Positions 1 to 7,564 of a stretch of DNA of 64,000 bases are shown here, one piece after another. Source of the DNA: Bacillota bacterium (lineage in GTDB: Bacteria; Bacillota; Desulfotomaculia; Desulfotomaculales; Pelotomaculaceae); assembly GCA_029555205.1 (NCBI GenBank), contig JAKPTB010000003.1, positions 48,996 to 112,995 of the forward strand, given 5' to 3'. Numbering within the stretch: the first letter of the stretch is position 1; every line of letters begins with the position of its first letter. The position numbers and the translations under genes are program-made. The notes under the pieces were generated by a model. That model was not told the origin of the DNA. It did not search any database and was given only the letters and a program-made list of their open reading frames with translations.

Positions 1-1241
1 ATTTTAACACCATCGGTCTTCTGGTGGGCATGATGATCATTGTAGGAATAACAAGGCAGACCGGCGTTTTTGAATACCTCGCCGTGAAGGCGGCCAAGGG
101 TTCCAGGGGAGAGCCCATGAAACTTATTTATGCCCTGGGCCTCGTCACTGCAGTATTATCAGCTTTTCTTGATAACGTAACAACCGTTCTCCTGATTGTT
201 CCGGTTACCATCGCCATTGCCCAACAGCTTGAAATGTCACCCCTACCTTTTTTAATAACTGAAATTATCGCTTCTAACATCGGCGGCACGGCAACGCTTA
301 TTGGCGACCCCCCCAACATCATGATCGGCAGCGCCACCGGACTCGGCTTCATGGATTTTATCCTGAATTTGACGCCGGTGATCGTGGTCATCTATGTGTT
401 GACAATATTTCTTCTACAACTCCTCTACCGGAACTCTCTGGTCATGCGCCCGGAACTGCAGGCCAGAATTATGAAACTAAATGAACAGGATTCCATCAAA
501 GATCCCGGACTCCTGCGCAAGTGCCTGATCGTTCTGGGCCTTACCGTACTGGGCTTTGTCCTGCACCAGTACATTAATCTGGAGTCATCCGTCATCGCCC
601 TCTCCGGAGCCAGCCTCCTGCTCCTGGTTACCAGGCGGGACCCGGAACATGCCCTGCACGCTGTGGAGTGGCCTGTGATTTTTTTCTTCATCGGTCTTTT
701 CGTGGTCGTCGGCGCCCTGAAAGAAGTCGGTGTGATTTTGGCCGTGGCAAGATGGGCCCTGGATGTGACCGGAGGTCAGATCGTCCCCACCGGCATGCTC
801 ATCCTCTGGTTATCGGCCATTGCCTCCGCCTTTGTTGACAATATTCCCTTTGTGGCCACAATGATCCCCCTTATCCAGGATATGGGCCAGCTTGGCGGAA
901 TCGCAGACTTGAACTTTTTCTGGTGGTCCCTCTCCCTGGGGGCTTGTCTGGGAGGCAACGGGACAATCGTTGGGGCTTCAGCCAACGTGGTGGTAATCGG
1001 TATCGCTGAAAAAAGGGGCCTTCATATTAGCTTTATCGGGTTTATGAAAGTTGCCTTCCCGCTTATGCTTCTGTCGGTTTTACTTTCTACAGGCTACCTC
1101 CTTTTCTGGCACTACTTCCACACCCTGACAGCCATGGTCGTAACCCTTGCCCTGGGAGTTTTCCTGGCACTTATCTTAAGAACAGTAGCTGCCAGAAAGT
1201 TATGTACACCTGTTGTTAAGTCCTCCTTCGATAAAGCATAA
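1..1241 (+). CDS. ArsB/NhaD-type (SLC13/CitMHS superfamily) permease, 5' end outside window
   Basis: Integral membrane ion or anion transporter. The reading frame is open to the first base: codons from position 3 read F-N-T-I-G-L-L-V-G before the first in-frame GTG at 24, and they match residues of the complete paralogue at 25982-27382, so the gene starts upstream of this window (roughly 60 residues missing). Visible are about ten hydrophobic segments, the duplicated loops N-I-G-G-T-A-T-L-I-G-D-P-P-N and G-A-C-L-G-G-N-G-T-I-V-G-A-S-A-N typical of the family, and paired D-N-V-T-T / D-N-I-P-F re-entrant motifs. Substrate cannot be read from sequence: arsenite, Na+/H+ and dicarboxylate exchangers all share this fold. 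An inverted-repeat terminator follows at 1257. Family call sure, substrate unknown. Confidence 0.9.
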   Translation, partial: FNTIGLLVGMMIIVGITRQTGVFEYLAVKAAKGSRGEPMKLIYALGLVTAVLSAFLDNVTTVLLIVPVTIAIAQQLEMSPLPFLITEIIASNIGGTATLIGDPPNIMIGSATGLGFMDFILNLTPVIVVIYVLTIFLLQLLYRNSLVMRPELQARIMKLNEQDSIKDPGLLRKCLIVLGLTVLGFVLHQYINLESSVIALSGASLLLLVTRRDPEHALHAVEWPVIFFFIGLFVVVGALKEVGVILAVARWALDVTGGQIVPTGMLILWLSAIASAFVDNIPFVATMIPLIQDMGQLGGIADLNFFWWSLSLGACLGGNGTIVGASANVVVIGIAEKRGLHISFIGFMKVAFPLMLLSVLLSTGYLLFWHYFHTLTAMVVTLALGVFLALILRTVAARKLCTPVVKSSFDKA

Positions 1242-1256
1242 ATCATTGCCGGAGTT

Positions 1257-1302
1257 TAAAGGACCTGCCGCTGTTTTACCGGATAGAGCGACAGGTCCTT
1301 TA
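1257..1302 (+). terminator. Perfect 11-bp inverted repeat after permease gene
   Basis: TAAAGGACCTG at 1257-1267 pairs perfectly with CAGGTCCTTTA at 1292-1302, just after the permease stop. The downstream T run is short, so this is a weak intrinsic terminator or a bidirectional hairpin. The 275 bases from here to the next gene hold no convincing ORF. Confidence 0.5.
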
Positions 1303-1577
1303 CAATTTACTGGATTAAAGATTATTGTTCCGGTATTTGTTCTCCCGTTTGATATTCTTATTTTTGTTAATCTTTTGGGTAAAAAAAGGATATCCTGGAA
1401 CAGGGAAGAAAATAACCAAAAGTTTCTGACTGAGACCTATATGCCCAGGTCTAAAACTCCCTAAGATGGTAAGCTGCCGGGTTCATGTTGTTAGAGGGCA
1501 ATGCCGCTTACCGGGACAGGAGCAAGGCTGTTGTTCCCGGTTTTAGACCAGACTGACTGATACTGGAGGGGTGTTTT

Positions 1578-2174
1578 ATGTTTAAGGATTTTCAACGTTT
1601 TGGCAGGGACCTCTTCCTGGCCGGGTTGAATAGTTCCCACAGCGGAAATCTGAGCGTCCGCTGCGGAGACAGAATTATCATAACCAGAAGGGGTTCCATG
1701 CTGGGAAACCTCGCTGAACAGGACATAATAGAAACGGGCCTGCAAAAAAACGACGGGAAGTCGGACCTGGCATCCACTGAAATCGGCGTCCACCGTTCCA
1801 TCTACATGGGAACATCCGCTTTAGCTATTGTCCATGCACACCCGGTACATGCCGTCGCTCTTTCCCTGCTTGAAGATCAAATAATTCCTGTCGACGCGGA
1901 AGGAGCCTATCTCCTGAAAAGAATACCTGTACTTGCCGCAGTAAACCCTATTGGTTCCAAAGAACTTGAAGAAAATCTCCCTCCGCTGTTAAGGGAGTAT
2001 AAAATTGCCCTGGTTCGCGGCCACGGCAGTTTTGCTGCGGGTCAAAACCTGGAAGAGGCCTATCAGTTGACATCCAGCCTGGAAAACGCCTGCCGGATAA
2101 TCTATCTTAGCCGCACCCTCCGGGGTATGGGCGGCCCGTCAGACAAAACCGGGGCAAAGGCAACGGGCCGTTGA
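1578..2174 (+). CDS. Class II aldolase/adducin family protein
   Basis: Zinc-dependent class II aldolase fold (family includes L-fuculose-1-phosphate and L-ribulose-5-phosphate aldolases/epimerases and methylthioribulose-1-P dehydratase). The 198-residue length is typical. Seen: an N-terminal S-G-N-L-S-V-R substrate loop (about 21-28), H-A-H-P (about 85) and G-H-G (about 150), which together supply the zinc-binding histidines, and an E in the T-E-I-G-V-H segment. ATG has a good GGAGGGG site 8 bases upstream. The next gene starts 34 bases downstream, so the two are probably co-transcribed. Which phosphosugar or acid is cleaved cannot be decided; the neighbouring permease does not settle it. Confidence 0.85.
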   Translation: MFKDFQRFGRDLFLAGLNSSHSGNLSVRCGDRIIITRRGSMLGNLAEQDIIETGLQKNDGKSDLASTEIGVHRSIYMGTSALAIVHAHPVHAVALSLLEDQIIPVDAEGAYLLKRIPVLAAVNPIGSKELEENLPPLLREYKIALVRGHGSFAAGQNLEEAYQLTSSLENACRIIYLSRTLRGMGGPSDKTGAKATGR

Positions 2175-2208
2175 ATCCGGATCTATTTCTGCCTGAGGAG
2201 GTTAATCC

Positions 2209-2742
2209 ATGAGTATGCTAAAAAATTTGCTCCAGGGAAACGTGGCAATCCACCAGGAAATGATAAATAAATTTTTAAAAAAATTAATCGAAGAAAGCAA
2301 CACCCTTAACAAACTAAATATTTCCATTACTGAAGGTGTTTTAAATTTGACGGCAGAAATCCTCGCCGGTCTGGGCACAGCCATCAATGTCAAGGTTGCC
2401 CTGTCCATAAGTAGCTTTACATTTAACCGGCATAACCGGCTTGTGGAATTTCAAGTTAACGGTCCGGTGTTAATATCCCTCCAGGGCATTGAGATTAGGG
2501 CCAGGCTTGGAATAAACCTGGTCCCGGATCCGGCAGGGCACACCGGAGCCCCGCCAGGTCTGGTGCATGCCCTGCAGTATCTGGAAATAAAAGAAGACAG
2601 GATTACAGTAGATTTTAACAGGATTCCTGGTTTCAACCATTTGCTGCAAAAGAAACTGGGATTTTTATTAAATTATCTGGAAATAAATAAAATAGAATTG
2701 ATTGAAGAAATGTTGATTGTCCATCCCTCCATGAAGCTTTGA
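2209..2742 (+). CDS. Conserved-looking hypothetical protein (177 aa)
   Basis: Not recognised. Strong GAGGAGG site seven bases before the ATG supports translation, and the gene follows the aldolase by 34 bases. The protein has a short amphipathic N-terminal helix (N-K-F-L-K-K-L-I-E-E), then an alternating beta-rich middle (I-T-E-G-V-L-N-L-T-A-E-I; V-A-L-S-I-S-S-F-T-F) and a C-terminal helix. No signal peptide, no membrane helix, no cysteines. The pattern resembles lipid- or surface-binding beta-sandwich proteins such as DUF2993, but I cannot demonstrate this. A-rich codon use differs slightly from neighbours. Confidence 0.7.
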   Translation: MSMLKNLLQGNVAIHQEMINKFLKKLIEESNTLNKLNISITEGVLNLTAEILAGLGTAINVKVALSISSFTFNRHNRLVEFQVNGPVLISLQGIEIRARLGINLVPDPAGHTGAPPGLVHALQYLEIKEDRITVDFNRIPGFNHLLQKKLGFLLNYLEINKIELIEEMLIVHPSMKL

Positions 2743-2860
2743 TAATATGTCTATTATTTCCAAAGTTGACCCTGCAGCTTAAATTAAACTACATATTAAC
2801 ACACATATAACAAAGGGTTTCCCCCAAAACTATAAGCAAACAAGAAAAAGGGGGGGTTTC

Positions 2861-3025
2861 ATGCCGAGAGAAGGAATGATTCCAGCAGCACTGGGCACAG
2901 TTGTTACAGTAGCAGGGCTGACTCTTCGTAAAACAAATCCTGTCATCGGCTGGGGTGTTGCCGGTTTTGGGCTGGCGCATATCTTGCTGGGCGCCATAGA
3001 TTTAATCGAGCACGCTAAGGAGTAA
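2861..3025 (+). CDS. Small membrane protein (54 aa)
   Basis: ATG at 2861 is preceded by an AAAAAGGGGGGG stretch and the frame closes at TAA 3023, directly before a canonical terminator. The product begins M-P-R-E-G-M-I-P-A-A and has two short hydrophobic segments (about 7-20 and 29-48) around a basic L-R-K-T-N-P turn, ending with an acidic-basic tail (D-L-I-E-H-A-K-E). It looks like a two-pass small membrane protein. Function unknown. Confidence rests on the RBS, the tight terminator and the coherent composition. Confidence 0.65.
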   Translation: MPREGMIPAALGTVVTVAGLTLRKTNPVIGWGVAGFGLAHILLGAIDLIEHAKE

Positions 3026-3035
3026 GATACTCTTC

Positions 3036-3059
3036 AAAGGAGCTCCGGCTCCTTTTTTT
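3036..3059 (+). terminator. Intrinsic terminator after the 54-aa gene
   Basis: AAAGGAGC (3036-3043), loop TCCG, GCTCCTTT (3048-3055), followed by T residues. Between here and 3320 I see no gene; the stretch is AT-rich intergenic DNA. Confidence 0.85.
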
Positions 3060-3328
3060 AAATATCCAGCCCAAAAGCCGCCGTTTTGGCAGGAAAATTT
3101 CGGGGCAATAACCTTGACAGTTTAGACCAGGGATAAAAACAAAATCTGCTGGATGAAGCGCCAGTTTCAAAATAGTATCTTTCCGGGCAATCCTTTTCCG
3201 GCTTAAAAATCTATAATAAATCCAGGTAATGCCTGCTCTCCGTCACAGCAACAAAGAACAGTTCCAGGCTTAACCGGCTGGTAATATACATATATAATAC
3301 TGTATTTATTTATTCAGGAGGTGTTGCC

Positions 3329-3391
3329 GTGCTGCGCAAACGCTGGATGCTGCGACAGGTTGCTCATTGCAAGGGGGGGTGTTCTAGTTAG
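3329..3391 (+). CDS. Possible 20-aa cysteine-containing peptide
   Basis: GTG at 3329 lies 7 bases after a CAGGAGG site and opens 20 codons before TAG. The peptide starts M-L-R-K-R-W and ends with a C-K-G-G-C-S-S tail. It lies convergent to nadE and ends before a shared terminator. It could be a leader peptide, a modified-peptide precursor or chance. A second frame from GTG 3321 (67 codons) uses the same RBS region but sits on top of it (spacing too short) and runs through the terminator, so I prefer the short frame. Confidence 0.25.
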   Translation: MLRKRWMLRQVAHCKGGCSS

Positions 3392-3454
3392 TCCCGGGCA
3401 AGACGTTAAACTGCCCTTTAAAAGCTGTTTTTTAGCTTTACCTGAAAGCTTTTT

Positions 3455-3481
3455 AAAAAGCGCCTGTTTAAGGCGCTTTTT
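3455..3481. terminator. Bidirectional terminator overlapping the end of nadE
   Basis: AAAAAGCGCC / GGCGCTTTTT hairpin with A and T tracts on both sides, so it can stop transcription in either direction. The nadE stop codon (3468-3470, minus strand) lies in its loop, so the last nadE codons form one arm. Confidence 0.8.
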
Positions 3482-5414
3482 GAGCATTATTGGATTCGAC
3501 AGTTTCCCTTTCCGGCCGGTTTAATATTTTGTTTTTCAGTTCCCGGTACCCGGAGGTTAAATAAAAAGTATTCTGTGCTTCCCGGTGGTCATAACCGTAG
3601 GCCCTCCTGCTCACTGCCAGGACTGGTGGCGCCTGGATTCTCTTGGCAACACCCATACCGGTATAAAGCTTCCACCAGTATTCCAGATCCTCGATAAAAT
3701 CCCCTGCTTCCGGAAACAGCTGATTGACCAGGCCTTTCCGGCAACCTATTCTTTCCTCCAGGCTACCTTGCACATACCACTTTAAAATATCTTCCGGAGT
3801 AGCCCTTTTCCAGTGCTCCATGAAAGCCCGGAAAAGATAATCGTGATAGGGATAAACAATCGGATCACCCTTGCCTTCTTCCACAGCCTGCGCGGGAGAA
3901 AGCTCCGCACTGGGCACAAGGTCGATAATTTCTTGAGGAATGACCTCCTTCCTGAAAACCTGTTTGTTTAGATATAAGGCAAGGTCATATACCTGGTGCT
4001 TCCAGAGGTCGCCCAAAACCGCCAGAAAACCGGCCAGATCACCGTACAGGGTCGAATAACCAACGGTCATCTCGCTCTTGTTGGCATTGCAGGTAAAGGC
4101 GCCTCCAAAAGCAGCGGCCAGGCCTGCTAAAATCCGGGCTGAACGATCCCGGGCCTGAATATTTTCAAGAACAAAGGGGGTGACGGGAATTTTAAACTCC
4201 CTGCCGCTTTTTAAATCAACAACCGGAGTCTGGGAAAGCTGGGCGGCTGTATAATCAACTGAATCCTGAATCGGCATGACGGTGTACAGGCAGCCCAAAT
4301 TTCCGGCCAGCCTGGCAGACAGGCTCCTGGTGGTTTGCGAGTTGAAAATACTTGGCATATTGACCAGCAGGACGTTTTCGGGACCCAGCGTTAGAGTGTA
4401 AAGGCAGGCGGCTACGGCCGAGTCAATACCGCCTGATAGACCAATGATGACTTTTTTAATCCCGGTTGAGGACAAAAATTTAATGATCCCGTATGTAATC
4501 GCCTGATAAATGACACCGATGCCCAGATCGCCGGGAACCGGAACCGGATCCCGGTTTCTACCCCCCGCTTCCAGATCCAGGTCAAGTATTTTAAGTTCCG
4601 AAGAGAAGGCCGGGCAATAATCTATAATTTGACCCCTGCTGTTATAGACTGTACTGTGACCGTCAAAGGTGTAGACGGTTTTGCCGTTGTTCTGGATTCC
4701 TACATTGTTGACGTAAATCAAGGGTACCCCGGTATCCAGGGCCTGCCTGGAAAAAACACGGTTGCGCTTGTTGTTCTTGCCGGAGGTAAAGGGAGAGCTG
4801 GAGATGTTGATAAAGAGGTCTACCGGACCGTTTTGTTGGTATACATCAATGGGCTTGAGATAATATTCGTCACTCCAGCCATCCTCACACAGAATGCAGC
4901 CAAGCTTAACCGGCTTTCCGGCAACCGTAAGCTTGACTGGCTGTAATAACTCCTCCACCTTTTTGCCCATTTCCATAGCTAGTTTTCTCAAGCTGTAAAA
5001 ATGACGGGTATCTTCAAATTCCCGGTAATTGGGCTGCAGGGTTTTAATTCTATAGGGGTAGGGGAAATTATCGCCGCCGTGGAGTACGCCGTCTTTGGCA
5101 ATAAAAAAGGCGTTGTATTTTCTTACCCTGCCGTCGTCACCTGTTTTGCCCCAGTCCGCGGCAACATTACCAAACAGCACACATATTCCATTCCGGGACG
5201 AGTGGATGATCTGACGGCCGTACGCCTCACAATCCCTGATAAAAGCCTCCTGTTCCCAGGTATCTCCCAGTAAATACCCCGGGACGGCCATTTCCGGGAA
5301 AATGACCATCTGAGCGCCCCCCTGCCGTGCTTCCTCAACCATATTCAGGATCGTCCCGGTATTTAAGTCCGGTCTCCCGGGAATTACTTCCATTTGCCCT
5401 AAGGCTAGACGCAT
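3468..5414 (-). CDS. nadE: Glutamine-dependent NAD+ synthetase
   Basis: Makes NAD+ from deamido-NAD+, ATP and glutamine, in the cytosol. The 648-residue two-domain form is seen: an N-terminal nitrilase-like glutaminase (F-P-E with Glu41; catalytic Cys in L-C-E-D-G-W near 176) and a C-terminal synthetase domain with the PP-loop S-G-G-I-D-S near 327-332 followed by the usual N-K-S-E-M-T-V-G-Y-S-T-L-Y-G-D-L motif near 445. ATG has a GAGGTGA site. Single gene; the Nudix gene lies upstream on the same strand, 161 bases away. Certain. Confidence 0.97.
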   Translation of the reverse strand: MRLALGQMEVIPGRPDLNTGTILNMVEEARQGGAQMVIFPEMAVPGYLLGDTWEQEAFIRDCEAYGRQIIHSSRNGICVLFGNVAADWGKTGDDGRVRKYNAFFIAKDGVLHGGDNFPYPYRIKTLQPNYREFEDTRHFYSLRKLAMEMGKKVEELLQPVKLTVAGKPVKLGCILCEDGWSDEYYLKPIDVYQQNGPVDLFINISSSPFTSGKNNKRNRVFSRQALDTGVPLIYVNNVGIQNNGKTVYTFDGHSTVYNSRGQIIDYCPAFSSELKILDLDLEAGGRNRDPVPVPGDLGIGVIYQAITYGIIKFLSSTGIKKVIIGLSGGIDSAVAACLYTLTLGPENVLLVNMPSIFNSQTTRSLSARLAGNLGCLYTVMPIQDSVDYTAAQLSQTPVVDLKSGREFKIPVTPFVLENIQARDRSARILAGLAAAFGGAFTCNANKSEMTVGYSTLYGDLAGFLAVLGDLWKHQVYDLALYLNKQVFRKEVIPQEIIDLVPSAELSPAQAVEEGKGDPIVYPYHDYLFRAFMEHWKRATPEDILKWYVQGSLEERIGCRKGLVNQLFPEAGDFIEDLEYWWKLYTGMGVAKRIQAPPVLAVSRRAYGYDHREAQNTFYLTSGYRELKNKILNRPERETVESNNAQKAP

Positions 5415-5575
5415 TAATAAATCACCTCATTAAATATAAAACAGTTAAACCTGTCCTTATGCGGTGTGTTACACGGACTTCAAGGATAATTATAATTTAT
5501 TCTCTAAAAAAGTAGTTTCATAATTTGTAACATTTTCTATGTTTTTATGTATAATCTGTTCGTCTCCTGTTTCTT

Positions 5576-6010
5576 TTAAACTGATTTAAGTACATCTTCT
5601 ACGATTTTTTTGTGATAAGGGCCGATGAAGGAGATGCTGTTTCCGGCATAATCCCGGTCCACCCACAGGTAATCTGTGTGCTCTTCGCTTAATCTTACTT
5701 CCGGTTCCGGCTGGTTACCCAGATTACAGAGGTAGAACACCCCATAGCGCTCAATCCCGTCCGGAAACATCACAACATAAGTTTTCAATAATCTGATTTC
5801 CTGTTCAAGCTGCAAACCTGTTTCTTCCCTTACTTCCCGTAACAGGTCTTCCTCCGGCGTACCCGACATGTAGTGACCGCCGGGTAAACCCCATAGTCCC
5901 TCTACTCCCTGACCCTGATAAGCAGAATAACGCAACAGCAGAACTTTTCCCTGGCTGACAATAACCACATGCTGCATCACAGCCAGCAGTTTATGCTTGA
6001 AAGATCCCAC
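5576..6010 (-). CDS. Nudix hydrolase
   Basis: Pyrophosphohydrolase of the Nudix fold, 144 residues. The Nudix box is G-G-H-Y-M-S-G-T-P-E-E-D-L-L followed by R-E-V-R-E-E-T-G-L near residues 45-67. The catalytic R-E-x-x-E-E-x-G-U part is intact, but the first Glu of the consensus (GX5E) is Gly here. Substrate is unpredictable; the position next to nadE raises, but does not show, a role on NAD-related pyrophosphates. The 180 bases upstream (6011-6190) are an AT-rich divergent promoter region shared with the HDAC-like gene. Confidence 0.88.
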   Translation of the reverse strand: MGSFKHKLLAVMQHVVIVSQGKVLLLRYSAYQGQGVEGLWGLPGGHYMSGTPEEDLLREVREETGLQLEQEIRLLKTYVVMFPDGIERYGVFYLCNLGNQPEPEVRLSEEHTDYLWVDRDYAGNSISFIGPYHKKIVEDVLKSV

Positions 6011-6190
6011 ATCATCACCCTGACCAAGTTTTTTTTCTTAATAACCAGGTTTTTTTTATCAAAAAAAGTTTTTTACTAAAGCTGCCTGTAGAAAAAAATC
6101 AATATCTAAAAATTAACTTTGGGTATCATTATATCCTGCTCCTGATTTAAAATAAATAAAAGATAATATCTGGAAGGGGGAAGATCCGGG

Positions 6191-6931
6191 ATGAAAGTTG
6201 TTTTTCACGAAATATTCAGAGGGGTTTACGATTATGACCCTGCGGCGGCCAGGGGAAGAATTGATTGCATCTACGATGAGCTGGAAGGTTTTTTTGAATT
6301 TATTGAGCCGGCCCCAGCGCTTGAAAGCGACCTTTTACTTGTTCATGATCAGAGCCATGTGGATTACGTCAAGAGTAAGGGAGTTATTTATGAAGTCGCC
6401 TTATTTGCTGCCGGGGGAGCAATTCTGGCGGCGGAGTTAGCTGTCCGGGGCGAGCCTGCATTCGCCCTGATCAGGCCGCCGGGGCACCACGCCAGCCGTA
6501 ATTCAAGCTGGGGATTCTGCTGGTTTAATAATATAGCCATTGCAGTTGCCAGACAACGCCGCCTGGGCACTGTCAAAAAAGTCGCGATCGTAGATATAGA
6601 TCTTCATTTTGGCGACGGGACCAGTAATATTTTCCAGGATACCCCGGAGGTCAGCTACTATCATCTCTACAACATAAACGGCCTGGAACAGTTCCTGGCC
6701 ATCAACCGGGACTGCGATCTGGTCGCTGTTTCAGCAGGTTTTGATATGCACGTGGAAGACTGGGGCTTTATCCTGAATACTAAAGACTATACCACAATCG
6801 GTAAAATGGTGGCAGATCATGCCGGCAAGTACTGCAACGGCAGGTTTTTTGCTGTTTTAGAAGGCGGCTACAACCAACGGGTCCTGGGTAAAAACGTCAA
6901 GGCCTTGCTGGACGGGTTCAATATGCGTTAA
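6191..6931 (+). CDS. HDAC-family deacetylase (short form)
   Basis: Zinc-dependent deacetylase of the histone deacetylase/acetylpolyamine amidohydrolase family. All catalytic motifs are present: R-P-P-G-H-H-A near 95-101, D-I-D-L-H-F-G-D-G-T near 137-146, A-G-F-D near 183 and E-G-G-Y near 225. At 246 residues it is about 60-80 shorter than most family members; the region between the zinc-binding D-x-H motif and A-G-F-D is only about 40 residues. ATG preceded by GGAAGGGGG. Acts on an unknown N-acetyl substrate (polyamine, protein lysine or acetoin-related compound). It converges with an MFS remnant. Confidence 0.88.
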   Translation: MKVVFHEIFRGVYDYDPAAARGRIDCIYDELEGFFEFIEPAPALESDLLLVHDQSHVDYVKSKGVIYEVALFAAGGAILAAELAVRGEPAFALIRPPGHHASRNSSWGFCWFNNIAIAVARQRRLGTVKKVAIVDIDLHFGDGTSNIFQDTPEVSYYHLYNINGLEQFLAINRDCDLVAVSAGFDMHVEDWGFILNTKDYTTIGKMVADHAGKYCNGRFFAVLEGGYNQRVLGKNVKALLDGFNMR

Positions 6932-7218
6932 CTGCCGGCGCCCTGCCTGCGGGAAAGCTCCCGGGAACCGGGCAGAAAAACAGCAATTACCAGGCCAATC
7001 ACCGGAAACAGGACCATCATCTTGAAAACAGCAGGCAGGCCCCACTGGTCGGCCAGCCAACCTAATGTTATGCTAAAGGCAAGCATCACAATCCCCACCT
7101 GGAGTTGACTTAAACCTAAAACCGGCTGCAAAAAAGCCAGAACCATGGGGATGGCCCCCTGGCTGATGTCTGTTATGGCATGGCCTGTGCCCAGCAAAAG
7201 GAGGACTTTCTTATTCAT
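6928..7218 (-). pseudogene. MFS transporter remnant with large internal deletion
   Basis: The ~96-residue frame joins a recognisable MFS N terminus (M-N-K-K-V-L-L-L-L-G-T-G-H-A-I-T-D, first two helices, as in fosmidomycin-resistance-type transporters) directly to a C-terminal part (G-W-L-A-D-Q-W-G-L-P-A-V-F then a last hydrophobic helix). A normal member has about 390 residues and 12 helices, so helices 3 to about 10 are missing without a frameshift. The stop overlaps the end of the HDAC-like gene by 4 bases. The ORF continues upstream to a TTG at 7245, but ATG 7218 fits the GAGAAGG site better. Likely non-functional. Confidence 0.7.
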
Positions 7219-7564
7219 TTTCAAAAAAATATAACCTTCTCTCAATACTATGCTGAGTAATTCTGTAAAAAAGGTTTGACAGCAACCCTGGAAAGAACCT
7301 GTTGTTTGAAAGCTATTTCCGCCATCACTCTTATTTGTTGGATACCGGGGCAGAATTTAATAAACTGTCCCAGCGCCTGCAAACAAACCTTCCAAAACTG
7401 GCTACTATTCTACCATGTTTTACAGGATTCTGCATCCTTAAAGCTTTCCTTTAACTCAGGTTTGGAATTATCATCCCCTTATATGTTTTCCAGGCTGAAA
7501 AACAGGAATTTACACACTCTCAGGAGAACACTTCCCTATTGATCAATATACATGGAGAAAGACT

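Noticed and set aside
1213..1464. 83-codon plus-strand frame after the permease
   Set aside because: It runs across the 1257-1302 hairpin, has no ribosome site and an implausible composition.
7276..7542. 88-codon plus-strand frame before adenine deaminase
   Set aside because: No ribosome site, mixed composition, no recognisable domain; treated as intergenic.
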